Source: Flavobacterium sp.
GTDB taxonomy: Bacteria > Bacteroidota > Bacteroidia > Flavobacteriales > Flavobacteriaceae
Assembly: GCA_027483785.1 (NCBI GenBank)
Contig: JAIXTU010000131.1
Coordinates: 1-17,311 of the forward strand
DNA: 17,311 nucleotides
Direction of reading: 5' to 3'
The translations under genes were made by a program, and so were the position numbers. Each line of letters starts with the position of its first letter. Positions within the stretch are counted from its first letter, which is position 1. Positions 7,177-14,212 of this stretch are shown here, in pieces. The notes beneath the pieces were generated by a model. It made no database searches. It had not been told where the DNA came from and worked only from the letters and a program-made list of their open reading frames with translations.

Positions 7177-7971
7177 TCAGATGATTGGCGTAAATTTTGC
7201 TTTCGCAGGAAGTAAAAACTTCATAAATGCAATTTCTTCTTCACTACTTCTTTTGGTGTACGTGCGATCGGAAACGTTGAAAAACGAAATATCGCTTTTT
7301 GAAAAATCTATTTCAGAAACGTCACTAACAATTTCAATAGATCTAGCATTAGGATTCCACTGTTGCAAATACGCGCGCATTTTCTGGAATTTTTCCGACA
7401 CCGAAACTTCTTTAAATTGAAATCCAATCTTGTCCGAAATCGACTTTGCTGGCGAACCTGCGTAAATTTCGTTGTAATACATGTCTTTAGTAACCACCGA
7501 ACCCACCATGGCCATCGATTTATCGGCAGCGATTATTGGCGAAACTATGCAATGTCCTACAAACCAAACATCGTTGCCTATTTGCATGGATTTTTCCGAC
7601 AAAAACCGACAACCTTCCAGCGTGTCCCCATACTTAATATGACTCCAAATTTGCGAATGGGCACCTATTCCACAATTATTTCCAATCGTAGTTCCTCCTA
7701 TCGAGTCGATAATAGAAAACTGACCAATCCAGGCATTATGACCAATTCGACAAGGCAAATACCCGTGAATATTGGTGTCGTGTTGGATTTTGGAATAATC
7801 GCCAAGCGAGAAATCATCGCAAATTATTTGGACATTGGTTCCGATATAACAATTATCTCCAATAACGATGCGGCGTGCCTTACCATTAATACCTCGAATA
7901 ACTGCAGAAGGCTCAATTATCGTGTTCTTTCCGATGTAAATTTCATCCGCAGCGATGTTCTTAGCGCTCAT
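7177..7971 (-). CDS. Left-handed beta-helix (hexapeptide) acyltransferase
   Basis: A 264-residue protein whose first ~185 residues are hexapeptide repeats of the LbetaH fold: IYIGKNTIIEPSAVI, IVIGDNCYIGTNVQII, FSLGDYSKIQHDTNI, CRIGHNAWIGQFSII, TTIGNNCGIGAHSQI, MQIGNDVWFVGHCIV, then VVTKDMYYNEIYAGSPAKSI, a typical end of sugar O- or N-acetyltransferases. The last ~80 residues are an extra helical/mixed tail (FQKMRAYLQQW...). Such enzymes use acetyl-CoA or another acyl-CoA. Sitting between the GT2 gene (11-nt overlap) and wecE (2-nt gap), the natural candidate substrate is the amino group of dTDP-Fuc4N, giving Fuc4NAc as in enterobacterial common antigen. E. coli WecD is a GNAT protein, so this would be a different fold for the step. 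O-acetylation of another sugar is the alternative. Confidence 0.88.
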   Translation of the reverse strand: MSAKNIAADEIYIGKNTIIEPSAVIRGINGKARRIVIGDNCYIGTNVQIICDDFSLGDYSKIQHDTNIHGYLPCRIGHNAWIGQFSIIDSIGGTTIGNNCGIGAHSQIWSHIKYGDTLEGCRFLSEKSMQIGNDVWFVGHCIVSPIIAADKSMAMVGSVVTKDMYYNEIYAGSPAKSISDKIGFQFKEVSVSEKFQKMRAYLQQWNPNARSIEIVSDVSEIDFSKSDISFFNVSDRTYTKRSSEEEIAFMKFLLPAKAKFTPII

Positions 7972-8887
7972 AATTCACGGTTTTTTCTACTATAAACGGC
8001 TTTCTGTTTTTCGATTGATCGAAAATTTTCCCAATATAAATCCCTACTACGCCGATAATGGTAATCATCATTCCTGAAAGAAACCAGATTGAAATCATGA
8101 TTGAACTGTAACCTAAAACTTTTATTTCACCAGCAAGGTACTTATAAAGTGTGTAAATTCCTGCTAAGAAAGATATTAGAGAAAGGAACATACCAAGCTT
8201 CACAAAGATTTTTAACGGCTTATTGGAAAAGGAAATAATCGTGTCGAATGCTAGTCGGAATAACTTTCCGTACGTATACGAGGTTTTTCCTTCGGCTCTT
8301 TTTACATGAGCTACTTCGATTGACGTACTGCGAAAGCCAACCCAATTTACAAAGAGCGGAAACGACTTAATATAATCGCTCATTTGCAAAACTTCATCAA
8401 TCACTTTGCGATCGTAGATACCAAAATTAGCTATCGTATTGTCGAATTTACTGTCGGTCAAATAACTATACGTTTTGAAGAAAATCCGAGAAAATAGCTT
8501 TTTGAAAAAGCCGTCCTGTCGGTTACTCCGCTTCGCTAAAACGATGTCGTAACCCAACTGCATCGCGTTAAATAATTTTCCGATTTCTTCCGGCTGATCT
8601 TGCAAATCGCAATCCATGACCACAATTTTGTCGCCCGTTGCTAAAGACAAACCTGCCATTATCGCTGGATGTTGACCGAAATTTTTACTCAGTTTTGCGG
8701 CGACAATTCGCTGATTTCTTGCTGAAAGTTCTTCGATAACTGCCCAACTGTTGTCTGGACTACAATCTTCTACTAAAACAATCTCATAGTCTTCAAAAAT
8801 CGGCGAAACTGCCTGCTCGATTCGTTCAACTAAAGTTGGAATAATGCGCTCAGCTTTGTAAACCGGAGAAACTACTGATAATTTCAT
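7961..8887 (-). CDS. GT2 polyprenyl-phosphate-type glycosyltransferase (ArnC/GtrB/DPM1-like)
   Basis: A 308-residue membrane glycosyltransferase of family 2. The GT-A domain covers ~1-215, with the opening LSVVSPVYKAERIIP, VLVEDCSPDNSW, LSKNFGQHPAIMAGL, the metal-binding MDCDLQDQPEEI (D92/D94), and IKSFPLFVNWVGF plus RAEGKTSYTYGKL later. Two C-terminal membrane helices follow (~224-250 and ~262-290). This layout matches ArnC/GtrB/YfdH enzymes, which move a sugar from a nucleotide donor to undecaprenyl phosphate at the inner face of the membrane for later transfer to lipopolysaccharide or another glycan. The ATG overlaps the rmlD stop by one base (TAATG), implying coupled translation. The sugar is not readable from sequence; in this context Fuc4N(Ac) or rhamnose are candidates. 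Confidence 0.9.
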   Translation of the reverse strand: MKLSVVSPVYKAERIIPTLVERIEQAVSPIFEDYEIVLVEDCSPDNSWAVIEELSARNQRIVAAKLSKNFGQHPAIMAGLSLATGDKIVVMDCDLQDQPEEIGKLFNAMQLGYDIVLAKRSNRQDGFFKKLFSRIFFKTYSYLTDSKFDNTIANFGIYDRKVIDEVLQMSDYIKSFPLFVNWVGFRSTSIEVAHVKRAEGKTSYTYGKLFRLAFDTIISFSNKPLKIFVKLGMFLSLISFLAGIYTLYKYLAGEIKVLGYSSIMISIWFLSGMMITIIGVVGIYIGKIFDQSKNRKPFIVEKTVNYER

Positions 8888-9702
8888 TAGGCTTCTTTTT
8901 TAAAAGTTTGATCCCACTTGCTGCGATCTAGAACACTATAAGCCGGCCTTTTTGCTGGTGTTGGAAAATCAGAAGTTGGAATTGGCGTTACTTCAACTTT
9001 CATCTCTGCCTTTTCAAAGATTTGAATCGCAAACGAATACCAAGTCATTTCTTTGTTTCCACAGAAGTGATAAATACCGAAAGGTACCACTTTTTGATTT
9101 TTTGCGTTTAGGATAGCCAATAATGCCAGCGCTAAGTCGATTGCATGGGTCGGGCAGCCTCTTTGATCGTTTACCACGGAAACAGCGCCGCGTTCTTTAC
9201 CTAAACGCAACATGGTTTTTTTAAAATTGTGTCCGTAATCCGAGTAAACCCATGAAGTTCGAACAATATAAAATTGCTCCAAAAGCGCTTGAATTTTCTG
9301 CTCTCCTGCGAGTTTGCTCTTTCCGTACACGCCTATTGGATTTACCGCGTCAGTTTCTTGGTATGGGGCGATTTTTGTACCGTCGAAAACAAAGTCAGTC
9401 GAGATATGGAGAAGTGTTGTAGCGTATTTTTTACACGCCAGCGCTAAAAACGCTACTGCTGTTTCGTTGATAAGAAAGGCGCGTTCGGGCTCCGCTTCTG
9501 CTTTATCGACCGCTGTGTATGCCGCCGCATTGATACAAAAATGCGGTTTGACTTCCGAAAAAACACTTTCGATTTGCGATTCGTTCGTTATATCTAAATC
9601 GCTCGAACTGCAAAAAGTAAATTGAAATTCGGGAAATTTCGGCGCTAGTTCTTGCAAACACTGTCCGAGCTGTCCGTTTGCGCCCGTTACCAAGACTTTC
9701 AT
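8887..9702 (-). CDS. rmlD: dTDP-4-dehydrorhamnose reductase
   Basis: I start at ATG 9702 (271 residues), because MKVLVTGANGQLGQ is the normal RmlD N-terminus and its ATG overlaps the rmlC stop as ATGA. The longer open frame to 9780 lies inside rmlC. It is an NAD(P)H-binding short-chain dehydrogenase/reductase: GANGQLG dinucleotide loop (7-13), 'DITNESQI', NAAAYTAVDKAE, HISTDFVFDG, the catalytic YGKSKLAGE (YxxxK) and IVRTSWVYSDYGHNF. It performs the last step of dTDP-L-rhamnose synthesis, reducing dTDP-4-keto-L-rhamnose. It lies in the order rmlA-rmlC-rmlD with overlapping stops and starts. Symbol rfbD is a synonym. Confidence 0.95.
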   Translation of the reverse strand: MKVLVTGANGQLGQCLQELAPKFPEFQFTFCSSSDLDITNESQIESVFSEVKPHFCINAAAYTAVDKAEAEPERAFLINETAVAFLALACKKYATTLLHISTDFVFDGTKIAPYQETDAVNPIGVYGKSKLAGEQKIQALLEQFYIVRTSWVYSDYGHNFKKTMLRLGKERGAVSVVNDQRGCPTHAIDLALALLAILNAKNQKVVPFGIYHFCGNKEMTWYSFAIQIFEKAEMKVEVTPIPTSDFPTPAKRPAYSVLDRSKWDQTFKKEA

Positions 9703-10247
9703 ACCGGCAAAGCGTCTTTTAAAAGAGGAAGGTTTTGATCTTTCTCTGAAATAATAAGCTCCTGCTCTGTTATCTGCCAATCGATGGCTAAATCTGGATC
9801 GTTGAAAAACACACCGCCTTCACTAGCTTTATTGTAGTAATTATCGCATTTATATAAGAAAACTGCCGTTTCAGACAATACAACAAATCCGTGTGCAAAA
9901 CCGCGCGGAACAAAAAATTGTTTTTGGTTTTCTGCGGAAAGCAAAACCGTTTCAACTTTCCCGTAAGTTGGTGAATTAGGCCGCAAATCAACGGCCACAT
10001 CTAAAACTTCGCCATGTAAAACGCGTACTAATTTGGCTTGTGCATGTTCGCCACATTGATAATGCAAACCTCGAATAACTCCGCGTGTTGAAAACGATTG
10101 ATTGTCTTGAACGAAATCGACCTCTCGACCTATTAATTCGGCGAATTTCTGTTTGTTGAAACTTTCCATAAAATAGCCTCTACCGTCGGGTATAACTGTG
10201 GGTTCTAGAACGAAACAGCCTTTTAAAGTCGTTTCTATAGCTTTCAT
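9699..10247 (-). CDS. rmlC: dTDP-4-dehydrorhamnose 3,5-epimerase
   Basis: A 182-residue cupin of the usual RmlC length. Diagnostic segments are the opening LKGCFVLEPTVIPDGRGYFMESFN, then FVQDNQSFSTRGVIRGLHYQ with the catalytic base His62, AKLVRVLHGEVLDVAVDLR with Lys72, FFVPRGFAHGFVVLSE, and FLYKCDNYY with the catalytic Tyr132. The positions agree with characterised RmlC enzymes within one residue. It epimerises C3 and C5 of dTDP-4-keto-6-deoxyglucose. The start overlaps the end of rmlA by 4 nt (ATGA), and its own stop overlaps the rmlD start in the same way. Synonym rfbC. Confidence 0.96.
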   Translation of the reverse strand: MKAIETTLKGCFVLEPTVIPDGRGYFMESFNKQKFAELIGREVDFVQDNQSFSTRGVIRGLHYQCGEHAQAKLVRVLHGEVLDVAVDLRPNSPTYGKVETVLLSAENQKQFFVPRGFAHGFVVLSETAVFLYKCDNYYNKASEGGVFFNDPDLAIDWQITEQELIISEKDQNLPLLKDALPV

Positions 10248-11107
10248 CCGTTGATAATTTCAATTAAATGTTTTCCATACCCACTTTTCAATAAGGGTTG
10301 TGCCAGTGCTTCGAGCTGCTGCGCGTCGATGTACCCCATTTTGAAAGCAGCTTCTTCAATAGAACCAATTTTCAAACCTTGTCGCTCTTCAATTACTTGA
10401 ACAAATTGCGAAGCTTGCATAAGCGAATTAAACGTTCCGGTGTCAAACCATGCCGTTCCGCGATCGAGAATGCTAACTTGCAATTTTCCTTGTTGTAAAT
10501 AGGCTTTGTTCACGTCTGTAATTTCTATCTCACCTCGAGCACTGGGTTTAATGTTTGAGGCAATTTCTACAACTTGATTGTCGTAAAAATAAATTCCTGG
10601 CACGGCAAAATTTGATTTAGGAACCAGTGGCTTTTCTTCAATAGAAAGCACCTTTCCTTCTTTATCAAAATCTACAACTCCATAACGTTCTGGATCTTGA
10701 ACGTGATAAGCATAAATGATTCCGCCATTTGGATCGCTGTTTGCTTGCAATAAATCAGCAAGTCCAGTTCCGTAAAAAATATTATCTCCTAAAACCAAAG
10801 CAACCTTATCTGAACCAATGAAGTCTTTACCAATTATGAAAGCCTCTGCCAAACCATTAGGATGTTCTTGAACGGCGTATTCAAATCGACAACCCAGCCG
10901 TTTTCCGTCTCCTAAAAGCTGGCGAAACAAAGGCAAGTCGTGTGGTGTAGAAATGATTAAAATTTCGCGAATACCAGACCACATTAGTGTTGACAAAGGA
11001 TAATAAATCATCGGTTTGTCGTAAATCGGCATCAGCTGTTTACTGACGGCTAAAGTGAGCGGATGCAGGCGCGTTCCCGATCCGCCAGCTAGTATGATTC
11101 CTTTCAT
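10244..11107 (-). CDS. rmlA: Glucose-1-phosphate thymidylyltransferase
   Basis: A 287-residue nucleotidyltransferase of standard RmlA length. It opens MKGIILAGGSGTRLHPLT, the nucleotide-binding signature, followed by SKQLMPIYDKPMIYYPLSTL, VQEHPNGLAEAF, LVLGDNIFYG, 'YGVVDFD', SIEEKPLVPKSN, and IEITDVNKAYL and DRGTAWFDTGTFNSL. It makes dTDP-glucose from dTTP and glucose 1-phosphate, the entry point for both the rhamnose branch (with RmlB/C/D) and the Fuc4N branch (with RmlB/WecE). Its ATG directly abuts the stop of the Wzz-like gene (TAAATG), so it belongs to the same transcript. Synonym rfbA. Confidence 0.96.
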   Translation of the reverse strand: MKGIILAGGSGTRLHPLTLAVSKQLMPIYDKPMIYYPLSTLMWSGIREILIISTPHDLPLFRQLLGDGKRLGCRFEYAVQEHPNGLAEAFIIGKDFIGSDKVALVLGDNIFYGTGLADLLQANSDPNGGIIYAYHVQDPERYGVVDFDKEGKVLSIEEKPLVPKSNFAVPGIYFYDNQVVEIASNIKPSARGEIEITDVNKAYLQQGKLQVSILDRGTAWFDTGTFNSLMQASQFVQVIEERQGLKIGSIEEAAFKMGYIDAQQLEALAQPLLKSGYGKHLIEIING

Positions 11108-12091
11108 TTAAATTTGTTTGGACTTTTCCAATTCACTATTGTAAAATTCTTTAAACAAGTAGATAAAAAGGTAAATAGATATAAACAATAATGGTAATAC
11201 AAGTTTAAGCTTACCGTTAATTGACTCCATGTTTTTTAAGTTTGTGCTAACTACGATGTTTTTAATGATTTGATCTGTATTAATTACATCAATTCTCAAA
11301 GATCCTTGCTCGGCAATTAATAATTCTTTTGTTTTAATTATCTCGTTCAGTTCTGTGTTTTCATTATAATAAACCAAACTACTACTACGAGGATTAACAG
11401 AAGAACTCGTTTTAAATGCATTCAAGATAACATCGATTTGTTTTATAACCGAATCATTCTCTCTCATCTTAATTTCAACATTCTTCCTGTAGGCACTTTT
11501 AAGTTTTTCAAAATACTCCGATTCATTTAAATAACTCATTAAGGGAATAACAAGACCTTCGTCAGTGACCTTATTTGATGTTCCAAATTTTAAAACATGA
11601 AAAGGATAGTTTTTACTAGTTATCTTATTTTCAACGATTTTTTCTAAATCGCCATCCTCTGCCATAAGTTTTATCAGTTCAAAATTGTCTTCATTGTTGT
11701 TTATAAACTTATAAATATCTATTACTGGCTCTAAAGTTAATTTACCAATCTTACTGATGTTTTTAAATCCTAATTTACTCAGGTCCAAAGTGTCTTTTTG
11801 AAGAATCTTAGAGTTTAACTTTTCAATTTTAGAATACAAGTAGTCATTAGCTCCAAAATTAGGTGTAACAATAAGTTCATGGTTGTAGGAAACGATGTTT
11901 TTATCTAAATAAAGTCCTATTCCAAATCCTATAATTAATAAAGATGCGATTATCAGCAGCTTTTTCTTAAAAAATAGAATAAGATTAAAAAAACGGGTTT
12001 TTAACCTTGAAACCAGATTACTAAATCCACTTGTAATTTTAGATAAATCTACTTCATCATTCTCAGAAACATTCGGATTATTTTTGTTCAT
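11108..12091 (-). CDS. Wzz-like polysaccharide chain-length determinant
   Basis: A 327-residue inner-membrane protein with the Wzz topology. It has a cytoplasmic N-terminus containing an acidic start motif (NDEVDLSKI), a first membrane helix at ~45-62 (LLIIASLLIIGFGIGLYL) after a basic stretch, a ~230-residue periplasmic part with charged, probably coiled-coil helices, and a second helix at ~296-313 (LVLPLLFISIYLFIYLF) before a short charged tail. The periplasmic opening VSYNHELIVTPNFGANDYLY is of a kind I recall from flavobacterial Wzz-like proteins. Such proteins set O-antigen or capsule chain length with a Wzy polymerase, which is not seen here. The gene is strikingly AT-rich: two sampled 60-nt lines are about 23% G+C, against roughly 48% in rmlA. 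It lies 4 nt after the DUF6909-like gene. Confidence 0.75.
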   Translation of the reverse strand: MNKNNPNVSENDEVDLSKITSGFSNLVSRLKTRFFNLILFFKKKLLIIASLLIIGFGIGLYLDKNIVSYNHELIVTPNFGANDYLYSKIEKLNSKILQKDTLDLSKLGFKNISKIGKLTLEPVIDIYKFINNNEDNFELIKLMAEDGDLEKIVENKITSKNYPFHVLKFGTSNKVTDEGLVIPLMSYLNESEYFEKLKSAYRKNVEIKMRENDSVIKQIDVILNAFKTSSSVNPRSSSLVYYNENTELNEIIKTKELLIAEQGSLRIDVINTDQIIKNIVVSTNLKNMESINGKLKLVLPLLFISIYLFIYLFKEFYNSELEKSKQI

Positions 12092-12095
12092 TTTT

Positions 12096-13784
12096 TTATA
12101 AGTTAAATATCTGTTCTAAAATTTTTATCGTAATTAAGTACGTTGGCTTTACACCGGTTGTCCCTAAACCACCAGATGCCAAAGTACTTCCTGTTTCCAA
12201 AGGATTATCCGAGGCATAGTACGCATAACGCACTTTTACTTGCGCTGGTATACTTTTTCGAATTTTTGAAGCCGATTGTATCGCTTTTTGATAATACGCC
12301 CCTTCCATTTCCAAACCAATAACACCCCAAGTCGATTTATGGAAAAATGTAAGCAAATCTTTGTTCTGCAACGAGGTTCCTAAAACCGTTACCATCGGGC
12401 CCGCATATACCGGAATATCATATCCGTTTAACAGGTCGGATGTGAGCTCATTTTCAAACGGATAATTATCACCCGTACCTTCGTTAATGTGTGCTGAAGG
12501 TATCATAATATCTCCTTTTCCTCCTTCTAAAATACCCGCCTTACCCATAATGGAAACTGATGCTACATTCAAGTACTGCTTTACACCATCGGGTTGTACA
12601 AACGGTTTTAAAAGCTCATCAATGGTTTCGTAGGCTTGCTCACCAAAAGCATAATCCATGACAATTAAAACAGGTCCGTTTTCTTGCGATTTTACCTGCG
12701 GAAACGCCGTTTTCTTCCAATCTACTTTTGCTGTATCAAAGATCTGAACGTCGATATTGGTTCCTGAAGTATCCGGCATCGAAATCATTCCGTGCGCTAA
12801 GGCCAATTTCTCGACTTTCTGACGCAATTCCTTGGCGCCGCTGCTGCTCAATTCTTCAAACAACTTGAAATCGATACCCGATTCCGACTTGTTTTTCTGA
12901 ATACCAGCTGCGAAAATCGAATTCATTACTGAGTGCATATTCGCACTGATGATGTGAATTTCGCGTCCGATCAATCCGTTTGCGTGTAACGTCGACTTAA
13001 TATTATGTGCCCAAATTTCTCCGTGAATGTGATGTCCTAAACGTTCGCGTAAAATCGGGCTGAATGAAATCGTGCGTTTTTTGTTTTCTAAAACTTCTTC
13101 CAAAGCTAATTTTCCCAACCAATACACCACACTCAAAAATCGATCGGGCTTTTCGGAACTGCCAAACGAATCGTAAATAGCATTGACTTCTGAAAAGCTG
13201 CGTCCTAGAATATTTGCCGTATGTGAAACTGCTTTTTCGCGTTCAATTAATGTAAGTTTCTTAGAAGTTTTAACGGCTTGTTCAAGCTTTAACCAATCGC
13301 GCGATAATTCGCCTCCGTCGTCCAATAAAATACGATCCTTTATTTTGTGCGATTCGATAAAAATGAATGTCAAGTGCGTTAAAATGTCGTAAATATCCGA
13401 ACGTCCGCGGGTAATTACTACATTCATCTGCTCTTCGTCTATTCTGTAACAATTGCGTTTACGCTTCGGCGGAACGATCGCGGTAAAATGACTATTGGTA
13501 TAACCTTCGTCGGAAATTAAGTTGATAAAACGACATTCTTCGATACCTGTTGGCAAACGCTCAATGACGTAAAGCAATCCGTTTAACTCTACTTTTTCTT
13601 CAGCAATACTGCCATAAATTTCTGGTCGGAGCGATAAAAGTGCTTCGCGCAAGGTTTCTCCAGAGACACCCATTGGCTTGTAAAAACCGCGGTTAAAAAG
13701 GTGGCGGATGGTAATATATAATCGTTCAATCGCAGCCGACGACTCTTGGGCTCTACTGCGGTGTACATTTCTGATTTCGCTCAT
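12096..13784 (-). CDS. DUF6909-like protein with nucleoside-phosphorylase-fold C-terminal half
   Basis: I start at ATG 13784 (562 residues); the frame could also open at TTG 13790. The N-terminal ~270 residues are a helical region I recognise only as DUF6909-like from flavobacterial genomes: AIERLYITIRHLFNRGFYKP, the ECRFINLISDEGYTNSHFT segment, and DIYDILTHLTFIFIESHKI. The C-terminal half resembles nucleoside phosphorylase/AMP nucleosidase (NP-I) proteins: HIISANMHSVMN, PVLIVMDYAFGEQA, GILEGGKGDIMIPSAH, the ribose-binding-type GLEMEGAYY (~490-498) and YYASDNPLE with the base-site Asp near 526. An NP-I-like enzyme cleaving an N-glycosidic bond is inference. Codon use and GC are housekeeping-like, unlike the downstream Wzz gene. 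It is the first gene of the minus series. Confidence 0.75.
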   Translation of the reverse strand: MSEIRNVHRSRAQESSAAIERLYITIRHLFNRGFYKPMGVSGETLREALLSLRPEIYGSIAEEKVELNGLLYVIERLPTGIEECRFINLISDEGYTNSHFTAIVPPKRKRNCYRIDEEQMNVVITRGRSDIYDILTHLTFIFIESHKIKDRILLDDGGELSRDWLKLEQAVKTSKKLTLIEREKAVSHTANILGRSFSEVNAIYDSFGSSEKPDRFLSVVYWLGKLALEEVLENKKRTISFSPILRERLGHHIHGEIWAHNIKSTLHANGLIGREIHIISANMHSVMNSIFAAGIQKNKSESGIDFKLFEELSSSGAKELRQKVEKLALAHGMISMPDTSGTNIDVQIFDTAKVDWKKTAFPQVKSQENGPVLIVMDYAFGEQAYETIDELLKPFVQPDGVKQYLNVASVSIMGKAGILEGGKGDIMIPSAHINEGTGDNYPFENELTSDLLNGYDIPVYAGPMVTVLGTSLQNKDLLTFFHKSTWGVIGLEMEGAYYQKAIQSASKIRKSIPAQVKVRYAYYASDNPLETGSTLASGGLGTTGVKPTYLITIKILEQIFNL

Positions 13785-13804
13785 GTGCAAAGTTTACTAA
13801 CCTG

Positions 13805-13812
13805 CAAATGTA
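13805..13812 (-). promoter_or_regulatory. Candidate -7 box for the 12096-13784 gene and downstream operon
   Basis: On the minus strand TACATTTG fits TAnnTTTG perfectly and ends 20 nt before the ATG at 13784, a spacing similar to the promoters at 3998 and 16244. No TTG is found at the expected upstream distance, so this is only a half-supported promoter. If real it could drive the entire eight-gene series. Confidence 0.4.
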
Positions 13813-13960
13813 GGTTTTTTCGGTTGTATTCTCGTTGCTTCGGCTTTTGTTAAATGGTTAAGCGTACTTTTTTGATTTCATAGTTTCATTTCGCTAATTG
13901 GTGCACCATTACCCAGATAAAATCGTTGGTAGATTCTACGCTTTCGCGGAATCGATAATA

Positions 13961-14212
13961 GTTACACGCTTTCGCGGAAAATCGTTCGGAAAAACTTTCT
14001 TTGTAAATTTAAGGAATGTTAGTTATTTAGAAGTGTTCAAATTAAATATAAATACTTGAATACTAAATTATTAAATGAGGTAATATTGCAATATTACTTA
14101 TGTTAAAATAACAGTGATATAAATTCCTTTTTTCCATAAAAAAAAGAACCAAAATCGCTTCCAAAAAATAAAAGGTTACAACAATCTCACTAGAAAATCG
14201 GAATTGTTGGTA
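13961..14212. repeat. Tandem repeat unit A (with relic of GH3 3' end)
   Basis: A 252-bp unit beginning GTTACACGCTTTCGCGGAAA and matching unit B in ordered blocks: TTATTTAGAAGTGTT, ATTAAATATAAATACTTGA, GAGGTAATATTGCAATATTA, TATGTTAAA and ATAAAAG. Its right end (14176-14206) read on the minus strand gives NSDFLVRLL and a TAA, matching the GH3 protein's end IADFLAKLL and its stop. The duplicated segment therefore once included the gene's 3' coding end. Indels make the offset between copies 252 bp at the left and 237 bp at the right. Confidence 0.75.
14080..14097. repeat. 18-bp perfect palindrome, copy in unit A
   Basis: GTAATATTGCAATATTAC is identical to its reverse complement. The flanks GAG on the left and TATGTTAA on the right are also shared with the second copy. 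A symmetrical site of this size could bind a dimeric protein or form a cruciform or RNA hairpin downstream of the GH3 stop. Confidence 0.8.

Noticed and set aside
7363..7995. 210-codon plus-strand open frame opposite the acyltransferase gene
   Set aside because: It is antisense to a clear hexapeptide-repeat protein and has no family-like sequence or signal; a shadow of the repeated codons.
9703..9780. N-terminal extension of RmlD by 26 residues
   Set aside because: The extension lies wholly inside rmlC, and MKVLVTGANGQLG at 9702 is the normal family start with an ATGA overlap.
13799..13820. Terminator-like hairpin AACCTGC-AAAT-GTAGGTT followed by T6 on the plus strand
   Set aside because: No plus-strand gene lies upstream to be terminated. 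The same bases contain the minus-strand -7 motif, and one stem pair is a G-T wobble.
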